Below, piece after piece: positions 26,157 through 34,849 of a DNA stretch of 64,000 nt (its first letter is position 1; every line of letters begins with the position of its first letter). The translations under genes were made by a program, and so were the position numbers. The notes under the pieces are model-generated. The model was given only the letters and a program-made list of their open reading frames with translations, had not been told where the DNA came from and ran no database searches. This DNA is from Actinopolymorpha sp. NPDC004070 (lineage in GTDB: Bacteria; Actinomycetota; Actinomycetes; Propionibacteriales; Actinopolymorphaceae), in contig NZ_JBEXMJ010000005.1 of assembly GCF_040610475.1 (NCBI RefSeq), positions 71,631 through 135,630 on the forward strand, read 5' to 3'.

Positions 26157-27328
26157 CCGGCGTGCGGCTGAACCTCCCCCAGGCCGACGGATCCATCCGT
26201 CCGTACGAGCTGGCGGCACCGCGGCAGTGGCTCCGACGAAGCGACGGGTTCACCTCCCGGGTCGCCTTCGCGGCCGCTCACGTGGTGGCCGATCCGTTCG
26301 CCGACAACACTCCCGGCGCTCCTGCCCGGCTGGACTGGGATGCCACGTTGGCGTTCCGGCGACATCTGTGGGCGCACGGCCTGGGAGTCGCCGACGCGAT
26401 GGACACCGCGCAGCGCGGCATGGGCCTGACCTGGGACACCACCGCGGAGCTGATCCGGCGCAGCGCAGCCGAGGCCGCGACCTGCCGCGGACGGGTGGCC
26501 TGCGGCGCCGGCACCGACCAGCTGCCGGCCCTCGGGGCTTCGGACGCCTCCGGGCCGCCGAGCCTGGACGACGTGGTCGCGGCGTACGAGGAACAGCTCG
26601 CCGTGGTCGAGGACGCGGGCGCGCAGCCCATCCTGATGGCCAGCCGGCACCTGGCCGCCGCCGCCCGGGACGCCGACGACTACCGCAAGGTCTACGACCG
26701 GCTGCTCGGCCAGGTGCGCCGCCCGGTGATCCTGCACTGGCTGGGGCCGATGTTCGACCCCGCGCTGACCGGCTACTGGGGTTCGGCCGACCTGGCCGCA
26801 GCGACGCGGACGTTCCTGTCGCTGGTGCACGATCACGCGGACGTGGTCGAGGGTGTCAAGGTGTCCTTGCTGGATGCCGACCACGAGATCGCCGTGCGGT
26901 CGAATCTGCCCACCGGCGTACGTCTCTACACCGGGGACGACTTCAACTACCCCGATCTGATCGCCTCCGGTTCGGACGCGCTGCTCGGCATCTTCGCCGC
27001 CATCGCACCCGCTGCCGCGACCGCACTGGCCGCACTGGACGCCGGCGACACCGCGGGCTACGACGAGGCGTTCGGGCCGACGGTGCCGTTGTCGCGGCAC
27101 CTGTTCGGCACGCCGACGTACTACTACAAGACCGGAATCTGCTTCCTGGCTTGGCTTTCCGGACACCAGGATGCCTTCGCGATGGTGGGTGGGCTGCAGA
27201 GCGCACGCAGCGTTCCCCACCTGGTGGAGGCGTTCCGGCTCGCCGACCGGGCCGGGCTCCTGCCCGACCCGGACCTCGCCGCGGCCCGGATGCGAACCTT
27301 CCTCGCCCTGCACGGAGTCGCCGCGTGA
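26153..27328 (+). CDS. DUF993 protein (dihydrodipicolinate-synthase-like aldolase)
   Basis: This 391-aa protein resembles the DUF993 family, which is related to class I DHDPS/NAL-type aldolases. Visible segments are DWDATLAFRRHLWAHGLGVADAMDT, cut here at its key Ala/Asp-rich part, VILHWLGPMFDP and VEGVKVSLLDAD, whose Lys fits the Schiff-base lysine strand of the barrel. The reaction is not known. It overlaps the upstream stop by ATGA and the downstream start by GTGA. Cleavage of a keto-sugar acid is a reasonable guess. Confidence 0.75.
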   Translation: MTGVRLNLPQADGSIRPYELAAPRQWLRRSDGFTSRVAFAAAHVVADPFADNTPGAPARLDWDATLAFRRHLWAHGLGVADAMDTAQRGMGLTWDTTAELIRRSAAEAATCRGRVACGAGTDQLPALGASDASGPPSLDDVVAAYEEQLAVVEDAGAQPILMASRHLAAAARDADDYRKVYDRLLGQVRRPVILHWLGPMFDPALTGYWGSADLAAATRTFLSLVHDHADVVEGVKVSLLDADHEIAVRSNLPTGVRLYTGDDFNYPDLIASGSDALLGIFAAIAPAAATALAALDAGDTAGYDEAFGPTVPLSRHLFGTPTYYYKTGICFLAWLSGHQDAFAMVGGLQSARSVPHLVEAFRLADRAGLLPDPDLAAARMRTFLALHGVAA

Positions 27329-28215
27329 CTACCCGCCCCGTCGGCAGGGATGCCGAGAGCACCACCGACAGCACTACCGACAGCACTGTCAAGCCGGACC
27401 TGACACGGCTGTCCCTCAACCAGAAGACGACCAACAGCTGGGATGTCGCGCAGGCGGTCGCCGGTTGCGTACGCAAGGGAATCCCCGCCATCGGCCTGTG
27501 GCGCGAACCCGTGCAGGACATCGGGGTGGAACGCGCGGCCAAGCTCGTGCGCGACGCGGGTCTTCGGGTCTCCTCGCTGTGCCGGGGTGGTTTCCTCACC
27601 GCCGCGGAGCCGGCCGCCCGTCGACGTGCACTCGACGACAACCGGCTCGCCGTCGACGAGGCCGCGGCGCTGGGCGCGCCCTGCCTGGTCCTGGTCGTCG
27701 GCGGGCTGCCGGACGGGTCCAGGAACCTCCCCGCGGCGCGGGAGCGGGTGGCCGAGGCGGTCGCCGAACTCGCGCCGTACGCCGGTGAGCGGGGCGTCCG
27801 CCTCGCGCTCGAACCCCTGCACCCGATGTACTGCGCGGACCGCGCGGTGCTGTCCACCCTGGCGCAGGCACTCGACCTCGCCGAGCGGTTCCCGATCGAG
27901 CGGGTCGGCGTCGTCGTGGACACCTTCCATCTGTGGTGGGACCCGGCCGTCTTCGCCCAGATCGCCCGCGCGGGTGCGCGGATCGCGTCCTTCCAGGTGT
28001 GCGACTTCAACCTGCCCATCCCCGCGGACGCGTTGCTGGCCAGGGGAATGATGGGCGACGGCGTGATCGACTTCCGGCCGTTCCGGGAGGCGGTCGACGC
28101 CGCCGGCTACACCTGCGACATCGAGGTGGAGATCTTCAACGCCGATGTGTGGGCCGCCGACCCCGACCAGGTGCTCACCACGATGATCCAGCGCTACGCC
28201 GACCTCGTACTCTGA
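27325..28215 (+). CDS. Sugar phosphate isomerase/epimerase (AP endonuclease 2 fold)
   Basis: The 296-aa TIM-barrel protein is of the xylose-isomerase-like family. Metal ligands are visible in LALEPLHPMY (Glu, His), VVDTFHLWWD (Asp, His) and CDIEVEIFN (Glu). The first 20 residues contain STTDSTTDST, a low-complexity repeat. GTG 27325 overlaps the upstream stop. Members act as isomerases, epimerases or, in some glycoside pathways, beta-eliminases or hydratases on 3-keto sugars; which applies here is unknown. Confidence 0.85.
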   Translation: MTTRPVGRDAESTTDSTTDSTVKPDLTRLSLNQKTTNSWDVAQAVAGCVRKGIPAIGLWREPVQDIGVERAAKLVRDAGLRVSSLCRGGFLTAAEPAARRRALDDNRLAVDEAAALGAPCLVLVVGGLPDGSRNLPAARERVAEAVAELAPYAGERGVRLALEPLHPMYCADRAVLSTLAQALDLAERFPIERVGVVVDTFHLWWDPAVFAQIARAGARIASFQVCDFNLPIPADALLARGMMGDGVIDFRPFREAVDAAGYTCDIEVEIFNADVWAADPDQVLTTMIQRYADLVL

Positions 28216-28250
28216 GGCGGCCTCCGCTCCCGCGGGGAGGTCGTGAAGCG

Positions 28251-29237
28251 TCAGTACGCCGCGTCGAGGCGCGCCCGCTGATCAGCACTGAGCTTCAGGT
28301 CGACCGCGCCGAGGCTTTCGTCGAGCTGCGCCACCGACGACGCGCCCACCAGTGGGATGACCGGCAAGGGTCCTCCGATCAAGTACGACAGCACGACCTG
28401 ATTGACGGTGGCACCGGTCTCCTTGGCAACCTCGCCCAACGCCTTCATTCGGCGCGGTGTACCCGGGTGGTCGAACTCCAAGCCCATCGGCTTGTCGTCC
28501 CGGACGTACCGGCCGCCGAGGAGCGGTGAGTAGGCGACCAGGGTGAGCGATGGCTCCGCACGCAGGTAGCTGAGCAGATCGCCGCCGACTGCGCCCTGGT
28601 TGCCGTCGGGCGAGAGATCGCCCCGAAGGTCATAACGCGGACGCAGATAGGTGTGGCTGTACTGCAGAACCTCGTAGCCGGGCAAGCCCCTGGCCGCGGC
28701 GATGGTCCGGGCGCGCTCCACCCGCCAGGTCCAGTGGTTGCTCACTCCGAGCAGCCCGACGGTGCCTTCGGCGACGAGACCGGCGAAGCCCTCGACCGTC
28801 TCCTGCACCGGGATGGTGGGATCCTCGATGTGGGCGTAGAGCAGGTCGAGCTTGTCGACACCGAGGCGCTCCCGGCTGCGTTCGGCCGACTCGCGGATCA
28901 CCTTGGCGGACAGACCTTCGGGATTGTCGATGTAGCTGGTGCCGGGTGCGAGTGGTCGCGCTCCCAGCTTGGTGGCGATGACGATCTCGGGTCCGACGCC
29001 ACGGGACCGACGCCAGCGGCCGAGCAGCGCTTCGCTCTGCCCTCCCTGGTCGCCGTTCTCCCAGAAGACGTAGTTGTTGGAGGTGTCGACGAACGTACCG
29101 CCGGCCTCGACATAGCGGTCGAGGATCTCGAACGACGTCGCCTCGTCCGTGCGGGTGCCGAACAGCATGGCGCCGAGGCTCAGAACACTGACGTCGCGAC
29201 GGGTCTTGGGGTCCTTGCCGATGGTGCGATAGTCCAT
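28251..29237 (-). CDS. Aldo/keto reductase
   Basis: This 328-aa NADPH-dependent reductase of the AKR fold has catalytic Asp/Tyr in FVDTSNNYVFWENGD, Lys in VIATKLGAR and His in LLYAHIEDPT. LLGVSNHW and IPLVGASSVAQLDE complete the family pattern. TACGGT (minus strand, 29245-29250) lies 7 nt before the ATG at 29237, supporting this start and a leaderless mRNA; an in-frame ATG at 29258 is the alternative. It converges with the DUF993 operon and could serve the same pathway. Confidence 0.88.
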   Translation of the reverse strand: MDYRTIGKDPKTRRDVSVLSLGAMLFGTRTDEATSFEILDRYVEAGGTFVDTSNNYVFWENGDQGGQSEALLGRWRRSRGVGPEIVIATKLGARPLAPGTSYIDNPEGLSAKVIRESAERSRERLGVDKLDLLYAHIEDPTIPVQETVEGFAGLVAEGTVGLLGVSNHWTWRVERARTIAAARGLPGYEVLQYSHTYLRPRYDLRGDLSPDGNQGAVGGDLLSYLRAEPSLTLVAYSPLLGGRYVRDDKPMGLEFDHPGTPRRMKALGEVAKETGATVNQVVLSYLIGGPLPVIPLVGASSVAQLDESLGAVDLKLSADQRARLDAAY

Positions 29238-29303
29238 GCGGTTGACCGTACTGCCCATGCCGCGTACGCCCCCGAGCCAATGCCGAACCGGCTCTCCGGA
29301 CCA

Positions 29304-29330
29304 ATGGCCGATGGCCGATGGCCGATGGCC
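29304..29330. repeat. 7-bp tandem repeat
   Basis: ATGGCCG is repeated three times with a partial fourth copy, upstream of the aldo/keto reductase. Confidence 0.6.
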
Positions 29331-29453
29331 AGAGTTGCGACCTCGCACGGAACCTTCGCTCAGTCAGCGCCAGGTCCTTGTCCATGGGTGGCGGATCGGC
29401 GTGTCTCTTCGAGGTCGCGTTGTGGACAACGGGTGAGCTGTCGGTGGCAGCCG

Positions 29454-29516
29454 TAGAGTTCGAACATGCAACCCGACGACGCAGGGGTACTGCGTGCCCG
29501 GTCGCGTTGCCGGTAA
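29454..29516 (+). other. Orphan leaderless start with a 16-codon ORF, possible gene remnant
   Basis: TAGAGT (29454-29459) is followed by TCGAAC and ATG at 29466, and the ORF MQPDDAGVLRARSRCR stops at 29514-29516. The palindrome GTTCGAAC overlaps the start. Such TTCGAACATG starts are common for DUF222/13E12-type HNH genes in actinobacteria, so this may be the head of a decayed copy; that link is from memory and weak. Confidence 0.3.
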
Positions 29517-30162
29517 GGGCGTCACGTCTTTGTCGCGTCTAGTGTCAATGGGTCCTTGACATCAGGTGGCACAGCTGTCGCCCTCGTGGTAAAAGGGCGC
29601 TCCCGTCGGTCGGTGCACTCCGTGGCGAGCGTGCCGGACGTCCGGCCGCCGGGGTGAGCGCAGCGAAGCCGGAGGCGCACTGGTGGCCGGGTGGCCGGTG
29701 TGCTGATCTCTCGACACCGGCCGGCGGGTGTGCCCGGGGCGGCTCCCGGAGGGAGGTTGGGTTCAGGCCAAGCCCGAAGATTCCCCGGCGCCGGCCGCCG
29801 CGGCGAGTTGCGGCGCCCGCGACTGCTGCTTGCGCGGCATCATGCATCCCGCCCGCCCGGCCCTCGCCGCTGCGGGCGACGACCGCGCGTATGGCAGCAG
29901 CAGCGCCACCCGGGTGGATGTACTCGACGCGGACTGGCCGTCGTCGCGGACGAATGCCGGCGCGGCCGGCAGGTCGTGCCCGTTCGCGGCGCATCGGGAC
30001 GAAGACGTCGAGCAGCAACACCAGGCCGTGCCACAGCACCGGCCGGTGGTGGCAGTCGTGGCGGATCATGCGGCATCACCCTGGCCGTTTGACGGGCGAC
30101 GCGCCGGGCAGGAAGACCGTGACCGGTACTCGTGTCGAGGTGACGATTGAGGTGAGTTCGCG
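29517..30162. other. Gene-poor stretch
   Basis: No convincing gene is seen. Open frames exist on both strands but their products are compositionally biased and unlike any family I know. TGTCAA and TTGACA form an inverted repeat at 29543-29561. The stretch may be decayed coding DNA. Confidence 0.5.
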
Positions 30163-30360
30163 GTGACCGACGTCGGCGCCCTGTTCAGGACAGGCCAGGT
30201 GGCACCCGTCTCGGGCGTCTATCGCTTCATCGAGTCGGTGGACGCGGAGTGCGAACCGACACCGGAGGCCATGAAGATCCCGCTGAGCAAGGGTGAACGG
30301 TTTCCTCCGCACCGCAGATGCAAGGGAGCCGTCATCTGGGAGCTGACCGAGCGCGCTTGA
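30163..30360 (+). CDS. YjzC-like small protein
   Basis: The 65-aa protein contains FRTGQVAPVSGVYRFIE and IPLSKGERFPPHRRCKGAVI, the pattern of small YjzC-like proteins found in many Firmicutes and Actinobacteria (GxGxxAPxSGxY at the N-terminus, a basic Phe-Pro-Pro segment, and a C-terminal V/I-W). The function is unknown. GAGGTGA precedes the GTG by about 7 nt. A clear terminator lies 70 bp after the stop, so it is monocistronic. Confidence 0.7.
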   Translation: MTDVGALFRTGQVAPVSGVYRFIESVDAECEPTPEAMKIPLSKGERFPPHRRCKGAVIWELTERA

Positions 30361-30430
30361 GCGCGGCGGCGGCCCGCTCGACGACGACCCGGCGCGGCAT
30401 ACTGGGTGTGGCAGGTTGTGTGTGTTGGTG

Positions 30431-30460
30431 GGCCGCCCCGTTGCCGGTGGGGCGGCCTTT
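30431..30460 (+). terminator. Terminator after the YjzC-like gene
   Basis: GGCCGCCCC and its complement (9-bp stem, 9-nt loop) are followed by TTT. The stretch 30461-30700 beyond it shows no gene. Confidence 0.75.
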
Positions 30461-30700
30461 CCTGTGCCGGCTCACCGGGTACCACCCGCCCCCACGCGCT
30501 TATGCCAATTCCCGTCCCGCTGTTGCAGAATGTGGCACCTAGCACTGGCGTGCCCGGACCGGTCGCGAGACACGCGCAGGTACTCGCGCGCAGTGGCCGT
30601 GGTGGTGGCTCCAGTGGCGCACCGGAACCTGATGCCCGACACCTGCACCCGACACCGGGCACCAAAGCCGGGCCGCCCACAGACTGGCCGAGAGACCCGT

Positions 30701-31537
30701 TCAGGCTGCGCGGAGGACACCCAGCAGGCGGGCGACCTCGGCGGCCACCGCGTCGCGTCCCGGCGCGAGGTACTTGCGGGTGTCCACGACCTTCGGGTTG
30801 GCGGCGAGATACTCGCGCACCGCACCCGTGAACGCCTGGTTCAGCGAGGTGGCGATGTTGACCTTCGTCATGCCCGCCTCCACGGCCCGGGTGAGGTCGG
30901 CGTCGGGCACCCCCGAGGAACCATGCAAGACCAACGGGACCGGCACCGTCTTGCGGTTGGCGGCGATCAGGTCGAAGTCGAGCGATGCGGTCTTCTCCAG
31001 CATCGCGTGCGAGGTTCCGACCGCGATGGCGAGCGCATCGATGCCGGTGGACTCCACGAACGTGGCGGCCTCGGCCGGGTCGGTCCGTGCGCCCGGAGCG
31101 TGCACGCCGTCCTTGCCGCCGACCTCACCGAGCTCGGCCTCCACGAACACCCCGGCCGCGTGGCAGTGCCCGACGACCTCCCGGGTGGCCTCGACGTTCT
31201 CGTCGTACGGCAGGACCGAAGCGTCGTACATCACCGAACCGAACCCGAGCGCGACGGCCTCTCGCACGAGTTCGGGCCGGGTGGCGTGGTCGAGATGGAC
31301 CGCCACCGGTACCGACGCCGTCCGGGCCACCGCCAGCGTGGCCAGCCCGATCGGCTCCAGTGCCCGGTGGTACTTCACGGCGTTCTCGCTGATCTGCAGG
31401 ATCACCGGTGCGCCCGCGCGTTCGGCACCGTCAACCAGCGCTTGCGCGTGCTCGAGCTGGATCACGTTGAACGCGCCGACGCCGCGGCCGGCCCGCGCCG
31501 CGTCCCCTACGATCTGTCCGGTCGACACCAGCGGCAT
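30701..31537 (-). CDS. Class II fructose/tagatose-bisphosphate aldolase
   Basis: The 278-aa zinc-dependent TIM-barrel aldolase has zinc ligands in VAVHLDHAT (His, Asp), AVGTSHAM (His) and VLHGSSGV (His). KVNIATSLNQAF is the phosphate-binding end. The length is near that of GatY/KbaY, which splits tagatose-1,6-bisphosphate, rather than larger FbaA. AAGGAG lies 8 nt upstream of the ATG. It is the last gene of the SIS-ROK-NagA-aldolase unit, which supports a galactosamine/tagatose route. Confidence 0.88.
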   Translation of the reverse strand: MPLVSTGQIVGDAARAGRGVGAFNVIQLEHAQALVDGAERAGAPVILQISENAVKYHRALEPIGLATLAVARTASVPVAVHLDHATRPELVREAVALGFGSVMYDASVLPYDENVEATREVVGHCHAAGVFVEAELGEVGGKDGVHAPGARTDPAEAATFVESTGIDALAIAVGTSHAMLEKTASLDFDLIAANRKTVPVPLVLHGSSGVPDADLTRAVEAGMTKVNIATSLNQAFTGAVREYLAANPKVVDTRKYLAPGRDAVAAEVARLLGVLRAA

Positions 31538-31553
31538 CGCAGCTTCTCCTTCG

Positions 31554-32714
31554 TCAGTGGGAAAACAGCTCGTCGGAGGCTGGTTCGTGCGCCACCCAGC
31601 CGCCCCGCCGCATCACCGCGACCGTCCGCAGATCCTCGTCCAGGACCACCAGGTCGGCGAACAGTCCCGGTGCCAGCGCACCCACGTCGGCGAGCCCGAA
31701 CGTCGCGGCCGGTGTGGTCGCGGCCATCCGCGCCGCGTCGCGCAGGTCGAAGCCGGCCTCGCGGACCACCAGCCGGAACGCCGCGTCCATGGTCAGCGTG
31801 CTGCCCGCGATCGAGTCGCCGTGGACCAGCTTCACCAGCCCGTGGTCGACTCGTACGCTCTGGCCGCCGAGGTCGTAGACCCCGTCGGGCATCCCGGCGG
31901 CGGTCATCGCGTCGGTGACCAGCGAGGTGCGGCCGGGCCCGGCCGAGCGGGCCGCCACCGCGATCACCCCGGGGTGCACGTGCATGCCGTCGGCGATGAG
32001 CTCCACCGTCACCCGCGGGTCCTCCAGCAGGGCGCCCACCGGTCCCGGCGCCCGATGGTGCAGCGGCGGCATGCCGTTGAACAGGTGGGTGGCCACCCGC
32101 GCACCGGCGTCCACGGCGGCGATCACGGTGGCGTAGTCGGCGTCGCTGTGCCCGACCGCGACGACCACGCCCGCGTCGGTCACCTGGCGTACGGCGTCCA
32201 GCCCGCCCGGCAGCTCCGGCGCCAGCGTCACCATCGACACCGTGCCCTTGCCCAGGCGGAGCAAGCGGTCCAGTTCGGCGGGCTCCGCGGGCCGGAGGTA
32301 CGCGGGGTCGTGAGCGCCCCGGCGGACCTCGCTGATCCACGGGCCTTCCAGGTGTATCCCGGCGACCACGCCGTCGAGCACGAGGTCCGACGTCGCCGCG
32401 ACCTGGCGTTCCAGCTTCTCCGCGGTGGTGGAGACCAGGCTCGCGAAGGTCGTGGTCGTGCCGTGCGACCGGTGGAACGCCGCCACCCGGGCGGTCTCCT
32501 CCGGGTCGGCCCGGAGGTACGACCCGCCGCCGCCACCGTGCACGTGGGTGTCGACGAACCCGGGTACGACGACCCGACCGGACAGGTCGAGGTCGGCGGG
32601 CCGGTCCGGCGTTCCGGCACCGACGCCGACGATCCGCTCGCCGTCCACCTCCACCCAGCCGGGTTCGAGGATCTCGTCCGGGGTCACGACCTTGGCGTTC
32701 GCCAGCAGCGTCAC
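31554..32714 (-). CDS. nagA: N-acetylglucosamine/galactosamine-6-phosphate deacetylase
   Basis: The 386-aa amidohydrolase has metal-binding and catalytic motifs in order: DTHVHGGGGG, GIHLEGPW, VAVGHSDA, THLFNGM, DGMHVHP and VTDAMTAAG, the last with the catalytic Asp. It removes acetate from GlcNAc-6-P or GalNAc-6-P in the cytoplasm. GTG 32714 has GGAGGAG just upstream and follows the ROK gene stop by 16 bp. With the SIS and class II aldolase genes it may act as an AgaA-type deacetylase. Confidence 0.92.
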   Translation of the reverse strand: MTLLANAKVVTPDEILEPGWVEVDGERIVGVGAGTPDRPADLDLSGRVVVPGFVDTHVHGGGGGSYLRADPEETARVAAFHRSHGTTTTFASLVSTTAEKLERQVAATSDLVLDGVVAGIHLEGPWISEVRRGAHDPAYLRPAEPAELDRLLRLGKGTVSMVTLAPELPGGLDAVRQVTDAGVVVAVGHSDADYATVIAAVDAGARVATHLFNGMPPLHHRAPGPVGALLEDPRVTVELIADGMHVHPGVIAVAARSAGPGRTSLVTDAMTAAGMPDGVYDLGGQSVRVDHGLVKLVHGDSIAGSTLTMDAAFRLVVREAGFDLRDAARMAATTPAATFGLADVGALAPGLFADLVVLDEDLRTVAVMRRGGWVAHEPASDELFSH

Positions 32715-32730
32715 GGGCTCCTCCGTCGCG

Positions 32731-33678
32731 TCAGTGCTTCGTGCCTTCGGCCAGCAGGGCCGCGCCCAGACATCCTGCCTGATCACCCAGCGCTGCCCTT
32801 ACCAGCCTCGGCCGCCGCTGGAACGTCAGCCGATCCTCCAGCCCCCGCCGCAGCGGGTCGAGCAGGAGGTCCTCGGCCTCGGCCAGGCCACCGCCGACGA
32901 TGACGACCTCCGGTCCGAGCAGGGTGACGGCCGTGTGCAGGACCGTCACCAGCGCGGCGACCGCCTCGTCCCAGACCGCCTGGGCGTCCGGGTCACCTTC
33001 GCGGACCCGAAGAGCGACGTCGGCCGCTCCGGACACCAGCGTGCCGGTGCGTGCGGTGTAGCGGCGAGCCACGGCGGCTGCCGACGCGACGCGTTCCAGG
33101 CACCCGCGCCCGCCGCAGCCGCACAGCTCGCCGTCGGGCTCGACGACCACGTGCCCCACCTCACCGGCGTAGCCGCCGGCCACCAGCGGGCGGCCGTCCA
33201 CGATGCAACTGGCGGCGATCCCCGTGCCCAGAGCGATGAACAACGTGTCCCGCGCGCCGGCTCCGGCCCCGAGAACCCGCTCGGCCAGCCCGCCGCCGCG
33301 CACGTCGTGGCCGAGCGCGACCGGGATGCCGAGCCGGTCCTGCAGGACCGCGACCAACGGTGCGTTCTCCCAGCCGATGTTGGCCGCCGCGACGGCCACG
33401 CCGCGCGGCTCGTCCACGATGCCGGGTACGACGAGGCCGGCGGCCACCGGCGCGTCCAGGCCGATCTCGGGTGCCCGCGCGGCCAGCGTCTCCAGCGCGG
33501 ACCCGATCTGGTCGACCACGGCGTCCGGGCCGTCAGCGACGGGGGTCGGGAAGCTCATCCGCGCGCGCACCCGGCGCTCGGCGTCGACCAGGGCACCCTT
33601 CATGGAGGTGCCGCCGACATCGAGTGCAGCGACGCAGCCGCGCGGCGCCAGGCCGGTGGGCGGAGCGGTGTCGGTCAC
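32731..33678 (-). CDS. ROK-family sugar kinase
   Basis: The 315-aa kinase has the ATP-binding ALDVGGTSMKGALVD, the second phosphate motif FIALGTGIAAS and the ROK zinc signature with GEVGHVVV followed by CGCGGRGCLE. There is no HTH, so it is an enzyme rather than a repressor. GTG 33678 overlaps the SIS stop (GTGA). Phosphorylation of GlcNAc, GalNAc or another amino sugar at C6 is the likely job because it precedes the deacetylase. Confidence 0.92.
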   Translation of the reverse strand: MTDTAPPTGLAPRGCVAALDVGGTSMKGALVDAERRVRARMSFPTPVADGPDAVVDQIGSALETLAARAPEIGLDAPVAAGLVVPGIVDEPRGVAVAAANIGWENAPLVAVLQDRLGIPVALGHDVRGGGLAERVLGAGAGARDTLFIALGTGIAASCIVDGRPLVAGGYAGEVGHVVVEPDGELCGCGGRGCLERVASAAAVARRYTARTGTLVSGAADVALRVREGDPDAQAVWDEAVAALVTVLHTAVTLLGPEVVIVGGGLAEAEDLLLDPLRRGLEDRLTFQRRPRLVRAALGDQAGCLGAALLAEGTKH

Positions 33679-34577
33679 GCCTGACCCGAGTCGCCGGAGT
33701 CCAGGACGACCGACCTGGTGAGGTTGCGCGGGCGGTCGGGGTCGAGCCCCTTGCCCGCGCCGATCTCCACGGCGAGCCGCTGGATGCGGATCAGCTCCGC
33801 CATCGGGTCACGCGCGGGCTCGTTGACCACCAGCGCACCGAGCTTGCCCACCTCGTCCAGCAGACCGGCGGGCGGCGTACCGAGGAACCAGATCACCGAC
33901 GATCCGTCGGTGATGCTCATCGGACCGTGGCGGTACTCCATCGCGGGGTAGGCCTCGGTCCACGACAGCGATGCCTCGCGCATCTTCAGCGCGGCCTCGT
34001 TGGCCAGGCCGATCGTCCAGCCGGTGCCGAGGTAGGTGAACTGCCGGCGCTCGGTGGCACCGGCCGGAAGCGGCTCGGTGACCGTGGTCTCGGCGTCGGC
34101 GATCGCGCTGGTGAGGTCGGCACCGAGGTGGGTGCGCAGCAGGGCGAGGACGGAGGTGGCGAACCGCGTCTGGACGACCGACCGCTCGTCTGCGAAGTCG
34201 AGGACGACCGTCTCGTCCGAGCGCTCCATCACCGGCGTGTTCGGGTCCGCGGTCAGGGAGACCGTGGGCACCCGGCCGTGCAGCCGGGTCAGCGCGGCGA
34301 GCACCTCGGTGGTGGTCCCGGACCGCGTGATCGTGACCACCCGGTCGTAGCGCCGGTCGGTGGGCAGCTCGCTGGCGGTGAACGCGTCGGTCTCGCCCTG
34401 GCCGGAGCCTTCCCGCAGACTGGCGTACGCCTGGGCCATGAACCACGACGTGCCACAGCCGAGCACCGCGACTCGCTCGCCCGGACGGGGCAGCACCGCC
34501 GCGGCGGACTCGGCGAGCGCGACGGCACGCCGCCAGCACCCGGGTTGGCTGGCGATCTCCTCGGTCACGAATTCCAT
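33675..34577 (-). CDS. SIS-domain sugar isomerase/deaminase (AgaS-like)
   Basis: The 300-aa protein has two SIS domains: VLGCGTSWFMAQAY and VTITRSGTTTEVL in the first, TYLGTGWTIGLANEAALK and YRHGPMSI in the second. This pattern fits AgaS-type galactosamine-6-phosphate deaminase/isomerases and GlmS-isomerase relatives. GAAGGGA lies 6 nt before ATG 34577. It is the first gene after the divergent promoter of the DeoR-type regulator. Confidence 0.82.
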   Translation of the reverse strand: MEFVTEEIASQPGCWRRAVALAESAAAVLPRPGERVAVLGCGTSWFMAQAYASLREGSGQGETDAFTASELPTDRRYDRVVTITRSGTTTEVLAALTRLHGRVPTVSLTADPNTPVMERSDETVVLDFADERSVVQTRFATSVLALLRTHLGADLTSAIADAETTVTEPLPAGATERRQFTYLGTGWTIGLANEAALKMREASLSWTEAYPAMEYRHGPMSITDGSSVIWFLGTPPAGLLDEVGKLGALVVNEPARDPMAELIRIQRLAVEIGAGKGLDPDRPRNLTRSVVLDSGDSGQA

Positions 34578-34632
34578 GCCTGGTCCCTTCCGCGAAGTCG
34601 GCTGCCCCGCAGCATAGGGCAGGGACGCCCAT

Positions 34633-34670
34633 TTGTGCATGCTTTCCGGCATAAATGAGCACTGTTGTGC
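34633..34670. promoter_or_regulatory. Candidate DeoR-type operator repeats
   Basis: TTGTGCATGC (34633-34642) and TTGTGCAAGA (34665-34674) share TTGTGCA and are 32 bp apart, about three helical turns, in the AT-richest part of the divergent gap. DeoR-family proteins often bind such spaced direct repeats. Confidence 0.35.
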
Positions 34671-34849
34671 AAGATCGGCAACACCGGACTTCCCCGCGTC
34701 CTACTCGGGGTGATTGTTCCCGGATGTGTGTTCAAGCACCAGCTTTGCAGGCTCCGGGCACTCTATGATCGGTTCTCCTACTACCCGCGCAGCTTCGAAC
34801 AGCCCCATGAGCGCCCGCGGAGCCGCGGTACCGAACAGAGGCGATGCCC

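Noticed and set aside
29545..30069. Candidate 174-aa gene on the minus strand, and a 140-aa one on the plus strand
   Set aside because: Neither has a ribosome site, family motif or natural amino-acid composition.
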